From contig NZ_VTFX01000002.1 of the NCBI RefSeq assembly GCF_009192775.1, positions 1-64,000 on the forward strand: DNA of 64,000 nucleotides, in the 5' to 3' direction. Shown here piece after piece: positions 18,768-27,182 of this stretch. Numbering within the stretch: the stretch's first letter is position 1; each line of letters opens with the position of its first letter. The DNA comes from Arthrobacter yangruifuii. GTDB lineage: Bacteria > Actinomycetota > Actinomycetes > Actinomycetales > Micrococcaceae. The position numbers and the translations under genes are program-made. The notes beneath the pieces are model-generated. The model searched no databases. It had not been told where the DNA came from and saw nothing but the letters and a program-made list of their open reading frames with translations.

Positions 18768-19635
18768 ACACTGCCTCGCAGAGGATCCCTGCGTCGTCAT
18801 CGACAAAGTGAGTATGAGTTACCGGGTGGCGTCAAGCGAAGCCGTCCCGGGCAGCGGTGCCGGCGGCTTGCTGCGCCGCATCATGGGCAAACCCAACCTG
18901 GTGACGGTCCACGCCCTGAACCCGATGTCGCTGGTGGCGGTCCGGGGCGAGTCCGTCGGCATTGTCGGACGCAACGGTTCCGGCAAAAGCACCCTGATGA
19001 AATTGATCAACGGCCAGGTCACACCGGACACCGGGGCTGTCTACGCCTCCAGCACGCCCATCATGCTCGGAGTCAACGCCGCCCTTGTCCCCGAACTTCC
19101 GGGGGACCACAACGTGGTGCTGGGTTGCCTGGCGATGGGGCTGACCTATGACGAGATTGCCGAGCGGTATGAGTCCATTGTGGAACTCTCCGGCCTGGAA
19201 AAAGCCATCCACCTGCCCATGCGCTCGTATTCCTCCGGAATGTCCTCCCGCCTCCGTTTTGCCATCGCGGCCAGCATCGACCCGGAGATCCTGCTTATTG
19301 ATGAAGCACTCAACACGGGCGACGCCCAGTTTGCGGACCGCAGCCGGAGGCGGATGGACGAACTGCGGGAGAACGCCGGCTGTGTTTTCCTCGTCAGCCA
19401 CAGCCTCGAAACTATCCTGGATATGTGTTCACGGGTGGTGTGGATGGATAAGGGGGATCTCCTGATGGACGGAGACCCCCGGGAAGTGGTGACGGCCTAC
19501 AAGGACTTCACCCGCCACCTGTCCAAGGGAAACAACATCAGCGCGGAGAAAATCCGTGAAGAGGCCATGCTCGCCCTCACGGTCACGCGTATCCGGGAAC
19601 GGTCCACCGGACGCCGCAGCGTAAGGGTCCAGTAA
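18754..19635 (+). CDS. ABC transporter ATPase for glycopolymer export (TagH/Wzt-like)
   Basis: The 293-residue ATPase has Walker A GRNGSGKST, an ABC signature YSSGMSSRLRFAIA and Walker B ILLIDEALNTGD, as in the TagH/Wzt clade. It ends soon after the ATPase core, with no long C-terminal carbohydrate-recognition domain of the Wzt type. Substrate recognition probably lies elsewhere. The ATG at 18754 follows gcggagga and overlaps the permease gene by 14 bp. Confidence 0.92.
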   Translation: MDAPEHCLAEDPCVVIDKVSMSYRVASSEAVPGSGAGGLLRRIMGKPNLVTVHALNPMSLVAVRGESVGIVGRNGSGKSTLMKLINGQVTPDTGAVYASSTPIMLGVNAALVPELPGDHNVVLGCLAMGLTYDEIAERYESIVELSGLEKAIHLPMRSYSSGMSSRLRFAIAASIDPEILLIDEALNTGDAQFADRSRRRMDELRENAGCVFLVSHSLETILDMCSRVVWMDKGDLLMDGDPREVVTAYKDFTRHLSKGNNISAEKIREEAMLALTVTRIRERSTGRRSVRVQ

Positions 19636-21537
19636 ATGGCGTCCCTGCAGGATCTTCGTACCGGTCTCTGGCACCTGCGTGCGGGCGGGCCGGCGGAGTT
19701 GCGCGAATGGAAAGTGCGGCGGGCGGCCGAACGGGGGTTCGCCGACCCCGCAAACGCCCGCGGCGTGGAAGCCGGCTGGATAGGCCGCGGTGCGAAACGG
19801 CGCCTGTCCATTCCCGCGGCCGCCGTTCCAGGCCGTCCGCCGCGGCGCAGCGACCTGAAAGTCGGTGTCATTCTCGACGAGTTTTCCGCCGCAGCCTTCG
19901 CCTTCGAGTGGCACACCGTGGCGCTGGATCCGGAGAGCTGGCAGCAGCAGCTCACCGACCAGGCCGTGGACCTGGTTTTCGTGGAGTCCTCCTGGGCCGG
20001 CAACAGCCGGCTCTGGCGCGGAAAACTGGCCGGCCCCGCCGGCCCCGCCGCCGCCCTCGTGGACCTATTGGCCTACAGCCGCAGCCAGGGCATCCCCACC
20101 GTCTTCTGGAATAAGGAGGATCCGCCGCACTACGAGGATTTCCTCCCTGCCGCGGCGCTGTTTGATCATGTGTTCACCTCCGATGTCCGCCGGGTGGAGC
20201 ACTACCGGCGGGACCTGGGCCATGACAATATCGGCGTCCTCCCGTTTGCTGCCCAGCCGGCCATTCACAACCCGGCACGGCCCAAGCACGGCCGCCATTC
20301 CCGGGACGTTGGTTTCGCCGGGATGTATTTCGCGCACAAATACCCGGAGCGGCGTCAGCAGATGGACATGCTCCTGGGCGGGGCGATGGACGCGAAGCTG
20401 CCCCTTGGCCTGGAAATCTTCTCCCGCAAGCTCGGCGGGGACCCCAACTACCAGTTCCCGGCACCGCTGGACTCCAGGGTGGTCGGCTCGCTGTCCTATC
20501 CGCAGATGCTCTCTGCCTATAAGGCCTACAAAGTATTCCTGAACGTCAACTCGGTGGTGGATTCCCCCAGCATGTGTGCCCGGAGGATCTTCGAGATCAG
20601 CGCGGCCGGCACCCCCGTGATCAGCACGCCCAGCGACGCGGTGGAGCAGTTCTTCACACCGGATGAGGTTCCCGTTGCCTCCACCCGGGAAGAAGCGGCG
20701 GCACTAACCGGCGGCCTGGTCCGCAATGCCGAATTCAATGACCGCACCGTTCACCGGGCCCAGCGCAGAATCTGGTCCGCCCATACCTATACCCACCGGG
20801 CGGAAACCATTGTGGCCGCCGCGGTGCCGCTGAAGTCCCGTCCCGTGACCCGTCCCACGGTGTCAGCCCTGGTGCCGACCATCCGCCCGCACCAGCTGGA
20901 GAACGTCTTCCGGACCCTCGCCGCCCAGCAGGACGTGGACGTGGAGCTGGTCCTGCTGACACACGGTTTTGTCCTCGCGCCGGAACGGCTGCAGGAGCTC
21001 CAGGCTGCCTCCGGTCTGCGGAAGGTCCGGCTGCTGACGGCCGGCGCCGAGGTGTCCCTGGGGGAGTGCCTGAACCGCTGCGTCCGGGCGGCGTCCGGCG
21101 AGGTGGTTGCCAAGATGGACGACGACGACCATTACGGTCCGCGCTACCTCAGCGACCAGCTGTACGCCCTGGAGTATTCCGGGGCCGATGTGGTGGGCAA
21201 ACAGGCCCACTACATGCATCTGCGCAGTTCCAACGCCGTCCTCCTGCGCTTCGGCCACCGCGAACACCGGTACACGGACTTCGTGATGGGACCGACCATC
21301 GTCACCCGCCGCACCCTTGCCCTGGACCTGCCTTTCCCGTCACTGGGGCTGGGCGAGGACACGGGCTTCCTGAAGCAGGCCGCCGCCGCCGGAAAACGGA
21401 TCTACTCGGCGGACCGCTTCAACTATTACCAGGTCCGTGAAGCAGACGGACATACGTGGAAGGTCGATGATGCCACTTTGCTGGCGTCGGGCGACCTTCG
21501 ATTCTATGGGGAACCAAATGAACACACAGACATATAG
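19636..21537 (+). CDS. Two-domain glycosyltransferase (CgeB-like GT + GT2)
   Basis: The 633-residue protein joins two catalytic modules. Residues about 70-395 resemble the DUF3880/CgeB-type GT-B family, with HSRDVGFAGMYFAHKYPERR and FEISAAGTPVISTPSDAVEQF. Residues about 415-633 form a GT2 domain (TVSALVPTIRPHQLENVF) with a DxD-like KMDDDDHYGP metal site. The start codon follows the ABC ATPase stop with no gap, so it is probably cotranscribed with the exporter. Linked sugar additions in one polypeptide are inferred. Confidence 0.85.
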   Translation: MASLQDLRTGLWHLRAGGPAELREWKVRRAAERGFADPANARGVEAGWIGRGAKRRLSIPAAAVPGRPPRRSDLKVGVILDEFSAAAFAFEWHTVALDPESWQQQLTDQAVDLVFVESSWAGNSRLWRGKLAGPAGPAAALVDLLAYSRSQGIPTVFWNKEDPPHYEDFLPAAALFDHVFTSDVRRVEHYRRDLGHDNIGVLPFAAQPAIHNPARPKHGRHSRDVGFAGMYFAHKYPERRQQMDMLLGGAMDAKLPLGLEIFSRKLGGDPNYQFPAPLDSRVVGSLSYPQMLSAYKAYKVFLNVNSVVDSPSMCARRIFEISAAGTPVISTPSDAVEQFFTPDEVPVASTREEAAALTGGLVRNAEFNDRTVHRAQRRIWSAHTYTHRAETIVAAAVPLKSRPVTRPTVSALVPTIRPHQLENVFRTLAAQQDVDVELVLLTHGFVLAPERLQELQAASGLRKVRLLTAGAEVSLGECLNRCVRAASGEVVAKMDDDDHYGPRYLSDQLYALEYSGADVVGKQAHYMHLRSSNAVLLRFGHREHRYTDFVMGPTIVTRRTLALDLPFPSLGLGEDTGFLKQAAAAGKRIYSADRFNYYQVREADGHTWKVDDATLLASGDLRFYGEPNEHTDI

Positions 21538-22804
21538 TCCCGGAGGAACCACCACGGGAATCTCGACCGTCGCCGTCATCGGCCTGGGCTACATCGGCCT
21601 GCCGACCGCCGCCATCCTCGCGGGTAAAGGGCTGCACGTGATCGGCGTCGACGTTAATCCGTACACCGTGGAGGCCGTGAACGAAGGCCGCGTGCCGTTT
21701 GTGGAACCGGATCTGGGAGTCCAGGTGGCCGGCGCCGTTAGCCAGGGGCACTTGGTTGCCCAGTCGGCCACCCCTCGCGCCGACGCGTACATTGTGGCCG
21801 TCCCCACCCCCTTCAAAGCCGACAAGAGCGCCGACCTGGTCTATGTGGAGCAGGCAGCACGGAACATCGCCCCCCGGATCCAGCCGGGCAACCTGGTGAT
21901 CCTGGAATCCACCTCGCCCCCCGGAACCACCCAGCGGCTGGCGGACGTCATCCTGTCCCTGCGCCCCGACCTGGCGGCGGAGGCCAACGGCGGCAAGGCA
22001 GCAGTGCTCTTCGCCCACTGTCCCGAGCGGGTACTGCCCGGCCGCATCATGATCGAGCTGGTCACCAATGACCGCATCATCGGCGGACTGACTCCCGAAG
22101 CCGCGACGGCGGCCGCCGCCCTCTACAGCACCTTCTGCCAGGGCGGCATCCACCTGACCGACGCTGCCACCGCCGAAATGGCCAAACTGGTGGAAAACGC
22201 GTACCGGGACGTCAATATTGCCTTCGCCAACGAACTGTCCGTGATCAGCGGCAACCTCGGCATCGACGTGTGGAACCTGATCGACCTGGCCAACCACCAC
22301 CCGCGCGTGAACATCCTGCAGCCGGGGCCCGGGGTTGGGGGACACTGCATTGCGGTGGATCCCTGGTTCATCGTGTCCGCCGACCCGGAAAACTCCAAGC
22401 TCATCCGCACCGCACGTGAAGTCAATGACGCCAAGCCGGACCACGTGGTGGCCGCCGTGGAGTCCGCGATCGCTGGACAGACAGCACCCACCATCACTGC
22501 CCTGGGCCTGGCGTTCAAAGCCAACGTGGATGACGTGCGTGAGTCACCCGCTGTGGAGATTGTGCGGCGGCTCGCGGACCGCAACCCGGGTGCCCGGATC
22601 ATGGTGGGCACTCCGTTCCACGAGCCAAACCTGCCGGACGCACTGGCGGGCCTGGGGAACGTGTCCCTGACCGGCACCGATGCCGCGTTGGAGGCTGCCG
22701 ACGTCGTTGTCCTCTTGGTGGATCACGATGCGTTCCGGGAGATTACCCCCGCGCAGCTGAGCGGCAAGAAGATTGTGGACACCCGGGGATTCTGGCGGAG
22801 CTGA
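21518..22804 (+). CDS. wecC: UDP-N-acetyl-D-mannosamine dehydrogenase
   Basis: This 428-residue NAD-dependent enzyme oxidises UDP-ManNAc to UDP-ManNAcA. The Rossmann motif VIGLGYIGLPTA is near residue 20, and the catalytic Cys lies in GVGGHCIAVDPWF. ALGLAFKANVDDVRESPA marks the C-terminal UDP-binding domain. The ATG at 21518 lies inside the end of the previous gene (20-bp overlap); an ATG at 21506 is an alternative. Its partner epimerase, wecB, is on the opposite strand 17 kb away. Confidence 0.93.
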   Translation: MNTQTYSPGGTTTGISTVAVIGLGYIGLPTAAILAGKGLHVIGVDVNPYTVEAVNEGRVPFVEPDLGVQVAGAVSQGHLVAQSATPRADAYIVAVPTPFKADKSADLVYVEQAARNIAPRIQPGNLVILESTSPPGTTQRLADVILSLRPDLAAEANGGKAAVLFAHCPERVLPGRIMIELVTNDRIIGGLTPEAATAAAALYSTFCQGGIHLTDAATAEMAKLVENAYRDVNIAFANELSVISGNLGIDVWNLIDLANHHPRVNILQPGPGVGGHCIAVDPWFIVSADPENSKLIRTAREVNDAKPDHVVAAVESAIAGQTAPTITALGLAFKANVDDVRESPAVEIVRRLADRNPGARIMVGTPFHEPNLPDALAGLGNVSLTGTDAALEAADVVVLLVDHDAFREITPAQLSGKKIVDTRGFWRS

Positions 22805-22805
22805 T

Positions 22806-25800
22806 ATGCCGAAAGCTTCCGCCCGTGCCCGGAACGGCCTGGCCGGTGCCCTGCACCCGGCGCTGCGGGCACGGCTCCGCCGCCTTGCCGCGCCGGGGGC
22901 CGGTGCAGCGGGGGCCGGGCTGCTGAGCGTTGTGGTGCCCATGTACAACGTTGCTCCGTACCTGGAGCGTTGCCTGAACAGCCTCGTGACGCAGAGCTAC
23001 CGGGACCTGGAAATTCTCCTGGTGGATGACGGATCCACGGACGGGACGGCGGCCCTTGCCGCCGGTTACGCCCGGCATGACCGCCGGATCCGGCTGCTGA
23101 AGCTTCCGCACGGCGGCAACGGGCGGGCACGCAACGAGGGAATCCGAGCGGCCACGGGCCGGTTCCTCACCTTCGCTGACGCGGACGACGTCGTACCCTC
23201 CGACGCCTATGCCGCCATGGTGGCGTCCCTGGCCCGCAGCGGGTCGGAGTTCTGCGTGGGGTCCTACGGCCGGATCCGCGGGAGCAAACGCACACCCGTC
23301 CGCTTGGCCGAGCGGATCCATTCCGAGCCGCGCACGGGAATCCGCCTGGCTGAGTGCCCCGGGGCGATCGATGATGTGTTCCTGTGGAACAAGGTGTTTG
23401 TCCGGGACTTCTGGAACCGCTGCGTCGGCTCCATCCCTGAAGGCATCCGGTACGAGGACCAGGAAACCACCGCCCGCGCCTACCTGCGCGCTTCCGCTTT
23501 CGACATCCTGAGCCCGGTGGTCTACTGGTGGCGGATTCGGGAGGACGGCTCCTCCCTCACGCAGGCAAAGCACCTGCTCGAAGACCTACAGGACAGGCTG
23601 AGCGTGGCCCGGGACGTCACCGCACTGTTTTCCGCCGAAGGATCGGACCCGGTGCGCGAACACTGGTACCGGCGGCTGCTGGGGGCTGACCTGATCCCGT
23701 ATATCGAACAGGTGCCCGATGCGTCGGACGCGTTCTGGGACCTGCTGCGCGACGGGATGCGGGAGCTCTACCCGGCCGGGGAGGCGCACCTGTCCCGGAT
23801 CGATCCGCAGTCCCGGGTGCTGCTGTACCTGGCCGCGGGCGGCCACCGCGAGGATATCCGGCGTGCCGTGGTGGACCGGATCAACAACGGCACCGCCAGC
23901 CCGCTGGCCTTCGACGGCGGACGGATCTTCGCGGAGCCGCCGCTGCTTTCCGCTCTGGAGACGGCTGTGCCGCGGGACCTGCTGGAGGTTCATCCCGGCG
24001 ACCTCGAGCTGGTTGCCGTACTGAAGAAACCGGTGCTGACGTTATCCGAAACGGATCAGCTGCCGGGCCAGGGCACCGCCACCGTGCGCGGCCATGCCCA
24101 TATCCGCAATGCGGATCTGCGTACCAGCACTATGACGCTGACCGTTCAGACACCCGCCGGCCCCGCAGCGGTGCGCCGGTCTTCCGATCCGGAGATTGAT
24201 CTGCTGTCAGGGGACCGGAACTGCAGCTACGCGGACTCGGCCTTTGCCGTGGAGCTGCCGCTGCCGCTGCCGGAGGAGTTGACCCTGCGGGCCGAGATCG
24301 CCGGCCACGTGGTGGAGCAGGCGCTGCGGGTTCCGGGCGCTGCCCGCGAAGGCGCCGGTCCGTCGGCGTCGCCCGGCACGCCGGTGGTCACCGGGTTTGC
24401 CGCCCGGCCCGACGACGGCGGCGCCCTGCAGATCGATGTGGCAGGTGCCCCGGCCGGTGCTTCCTTTGCACTCGCAACCGCACGGTTCCGGCTTCCTGCC
24501 GACGTCACCCCTCAGCCCGGCGGGATGCTGCGGCTCCGGTTGCCGCTGGCAACCACCCGGTGGGGCAACGCCCTGCCCGCGCCGCCGTCGGGCTCCTACA
24601 CCCTGCGCTGGCGTGCCGACGGGGGAGAGGCAGGCCCCGGAGACCCGGCGGTGGCGGTGACCGCCGATGCCGCCGGCCGGTTTGTCTCCGGCCTGCTGCC
24701 GTCCGCGCGCGTCCGCGGCCTGCGCACGGACGCCGGCGCCATGGCCGTCAGTATCGGTGCACCGCTGGCCGATACCGAAACCGGTACGTTCCACCAGTAC
24801 CGGCTCCGGCGGGAAGCATTCGGCTCCGGGACCGCACCAGCCCTGACGCCGGGCATCTTCTTTGAGAGCTTCGGCGGGACTGGCTGCACCGACAGCCCCC
24901 GGGCCGTCTCCGACTATCTGGCTTCCACCGGCTTCGGGGAACCGCTGTACTGGTCCGTGGCAGACCGGTCCGTGCCGGTGCCGGATTATGCCGTGCCGCT
25001 GCTGCAGGGATCGGCCGAGTGGTACGCGCGGCTTGCCTCGACGCGGATCCTGGTGAACAACAACAACTTTCCCTGGTACTTCCGTAAGACCCCGGGCCAG
25101 TTCTATCTGCAGACCTGGCACGGGACCCCGCTGAAGAAGATCGGCGTAGACATACCCCAGCATCTGCTTGCGCTCTCCTACCGGGACCTGATGGCCCGCG
25201 AAGCCCAGTGGTGGGACCTGTTGCTGGCACAGAACGACTTTGCGGCGGGCGTGCTTCCGAAAGCGCTGGGGTACACGGGCGAGGTGCTGACGGCCGGATA
25301 TCCGCGCAATGACGCGCTGCAGCACCCGGATGCGGGGGAGACCCGGAACCGTGTGCGGACCCTGCTCGGGGTGGCACCGCATCAGAAAGTGCTGCTGTAC
25401 GCGCCCACCTGGCGGGACCGTGCGCGGGACGGCGCCGGGCGGTCCGATTGGGTGGGGTTCCTGGACGTGGCCGAGGCCAGCCGCCGGCTGGGCCCGGACT
25501 ACGTATTCCTGATCCGCGGGCACCACAACGTGGCCGGCCAGCGCCGGATCGACGAGCACTCCGCGGCGATTGACGTCACCGACTACCCGGAGGTCAACGA
25601 CTTGTACCTTGCGTCCGACGCGCTGGTGACCGACTATTCGTCGGCAGTCTTCGACTACGGGGTGCTGGGCAGGCCCATCTATCTGCTGGCTCCGGACCTG
25701 GCGGACTACCGGAGAACCCGGGGACTGTATCTGGAGCCGGACAGTGTTCCGCACATTGCTGCATGGGTGACGACGACGGCGGACCTCGCAGCTGCGGTGA

Positions 25801-25991
25801 AGCGCGCTCAACCGGCGGCCGGCGCTCAGCCGGCGGTATCTTCCGAGCAGTTTGTAGCTGCCTATCCGGGAACGTCGGCTGAAGTGACCGCCGGCGCGCT
25901 CCGGGCAGCTGCCCCCGTCCATTCAAACAATGCACCAGGAGAAACACCTGCCGAGTCGGTGTCTTCAATCTGTCACCGCCACCGCAATTAG
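22806..25991 (+). CDS. GT2-CDP-glycerol glycerophosphotransferase fusion (teichoic-acid-type polymerase)
   Basis: The 1061-residue protein starts with a GT2 domain (LLSVVVPMYNVAPYLERC, about 39-56, then VDDGSTDG and an ADADD metal site). A beta-rich linker (about 400-640) follows, then a TagB/TagF-type CDP-glycerol glycerophosphotransferase domain (about 690-1030). The latter shows NNNNFPWYFRK, LQTWHGTPLKKIG, YAPTWRD and LVTDYSSAVFDYG. Such enzymes add polyol-phosphate units from CDP-alditols. The ATG at 22806 follows the wecC stop by one base. The last 30 residues (NNAPGETPAESVSSICHRHR) look unrelated to the family and lie where the sequence turns AT-richer. Confidence 0.88.
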   Translation: MPKASARARNGLAGALHPALRARLRRLAAPGAGAAGAGLLSVVVPMYNVAPYLERCLNSLVTQSYRDLEILLVDDGSTDGTAALAAGYARHDRRIRLLKLPHGGNGRARNEGIRAATGRFLTFADADDVVPSDAYAAMVASLARSGSEFCVGSYGRIRGSKRTPVRLAERIHSEPRTGIRLAECPGAIDDVFLWNKVFVRDFWNRCVGSIPEGIRYEDQETTARAYLRASAFDILSPVVYWWRIREDGSSLTQAKHLLEDLQDRLSVARDVTALFSAEGSDPVREHWYRRLLGADLIPYIEQVPDASDAFWDLLRDGMRELYPAGEAHLSRIDPQSRVLLYLAAGGHREDIRRAVVDRINNGTASPLAFDGGRIFAEPPLLSALETAVPRDLLEVHPGDLELVAVLKKPVLTLSETDQLPGQGTATVRGHAHIRNADLRTSTMTLTVQTPAGPAAVRRSSDPEIDLLSGDRNCSYADSAFAVELPLPLPEELTLRAEIAGHVVEQALRVPGAAREGAGPSASPGTPVVTGFAARPDDGGALQIDVAGAPAGASFALATARFRLPADVTPQPGGMLRLRLPLATTRWGNALPAPPSGSYTLRWRADGGEAGPGDPAVAVTADAAGRFVSGLLPSARVRGLRTDAGAMAVSIGAPLADTETGTFHQYRLRREAFGSGTAPALTPGIFFESFGGTGCTDSPRAVSDYLASTGFGEPLYWSVADRSVPVPDYAVPLLQGSAEWYARLASTRILVNNNNFPWYFRKTPGQFYLQTWHGTPLKKIGVDIPQHLLALSYRDLMAREAQWWDLLLAQNDFAAGVLPKALGYTGEVLTAGYPRNDALQHPDAGETRNRVRTLLGVAPHQKVLLYAPTWRDRARDGAGRSDWVGFLDVAEASRRLGPDYVFLIRGHHNVAGQRRIDEHSAAIDVTDYPEVNDLYLASDALVTDYSSAVFDYGVLGRPIYLLAPDLADYRRTRGLYLEPDSVPHIAAWVTTTADLAAAVKRAQPAAGAQPAVSSEQFVAAYPGTSAEVTAGALRAAAPVHSNNAPGETPAESVSSICHRHRN

Positions 25992-26111
25992 TCAGAGCAA
26001 AGCGTGTCCCAGATTCCATGGGGCGGCGGACACCAACGGCATCCCCAGTCCCATCGCACTTTTCGATCTTCAAGCAATTCATGTATGCACTTTTGTTAGT
26101 TGGTTTCTGGG

Positions 26112-26117
26112 TAAGAT
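26112..26117 (+). promoter_or_regulatory. -10 box before the acyltransferase gene
   Basis: TAAGAT touches an ATG at 26118 and lies 6 nt before a second in-frame ATG at 26124. If this is the promoter, the transcript starts at the 26124 ATG. The 120 bp upstream are AT-rich and contain no gene. Confidence 0.45.
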
Positions 26118-26897
26118 ATGTCTATGAGGATTGCGATGAAACATATCAGGCCCATGCTGGTGGAACACCGAATATTTCTCGGCGGCCCCGGAGTGACGAC
26201 GTTCGAGGAGAGTGGGAGAACGTATAAGGATGATGTGATGATCGACATTCCATCGGGCGTAATTATGGAGCCTTACTCGACCTATTATGCGGGCAGTGCC
26301 GTGCAGATGGTCACCATGGGGTCCTTCTCGTATATTCTCAGTCGCATGCACGCATCGGTAAGCATCGGACGTTACACGTCCATCGCACTTGGTGTACGGG
26401 TTATGGGAAACAGGCACCCTTTGGAAAGGGTTTCCACGAGCCCCTCGTTTTACAAGAATGGTCTTGTGATGAAAACGTATCAAGCTGATAACGGTGTCAC
26501 CTCGACCTTTGAACCGTTTGACGAGAAGATTGATCCAATTACTATTGGTAATGATGTGTGGATTGGGGAAAATGTAACGTTGGCCCACGGTGTAACTATC
26601 GGCGATGGTGCCGTGGTAGCCGCCAACTCCGTAGTCACAAAAGATGTGGCGCCGTTTGCTGTTGTCGGGGGCGTTCCTGCGCGGAAGATAAAAGACCGTT
26701 TCTCACATTCGATAATCGCCAAACTTGAAGAACTCCAATGGTGGCGGTATTCTCCAGAGTCATTGTCGGGTCTCGATTTAATAGATCCTGAGAACTTTTG
26801 CGTGAAATTGGCTGATGGCATTGCTTCGGATCAAATCATTCCCTATGTTCCGCCCGGCGTTCTTACTTATGAAGACTTCGAAAGTTTACGGCCGTGA
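26118..26897 (+). CDS. Hexapeptide-repeat acyltransferase (CatB/VatD-like)
   Basis: The 259-residue protein belongs to the left-handed beta-helix acyltransferases, probably an O-acetyltransferase acting on a sugar. It has a catalytic-His-like [10 protein letters not shown] segment and clear hexapeptide repeats ([20 protein letters not shown] and following), then [12 protein letters not shown]. Its codon use is more AT-rich than the flanking glycosyltransferases, suggesting separate acquisition. The true start may be the ATG at 26124. A role in decorating the polymer is inferred. Confidence 0.85.
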   Translation: MSMRIAMKHIRPMLVEHRIFLGGPGVTTFEESGRTYKDDVMIDIPSGVIMEPYSTYYAGSAVQMVTMGSFSYILSRMHASVSIGRYTSIALGVRVMGNRHPLERVSTSPSFYKNGLVMKTYQADNGVTSTFEPFDEKIDPITIGNDVWIGENVTLAHGVTIGDGAVVAANSVVTKDVAPFAVVGGVPARKIKDRFSHSIIAKLEELQWWRYSPESLSGLDLIDPENFCVKLADGIASDQIIPYVPPGVLTYEDFESLRP

Positions 26898-27182
26898 ATC
26901 GGATACCGTTGCGGCGTGTTTCGGAGGGGCCGAACTCGTTGCTTGCGGCAGCGATACGCCGGTTGACGTACGGCCGGGGTGCGGTCCGACAGATTAGCGC
27001 TGTCTATTGGCGGCACGCCTTGGCCTCACATGACAAACTGCGATGAGGTGGGTTTCCTGGATACGGGCTCTTGCGAGTACGACCATTCCGGAGCAGGCAT
27101 GATTCCATCGTTCAGCGCACGATTGTAGCGGTGTCACGCTGATCCCGCTGCGGTCCACCGTCCTACTAACTGGAGACCCATT

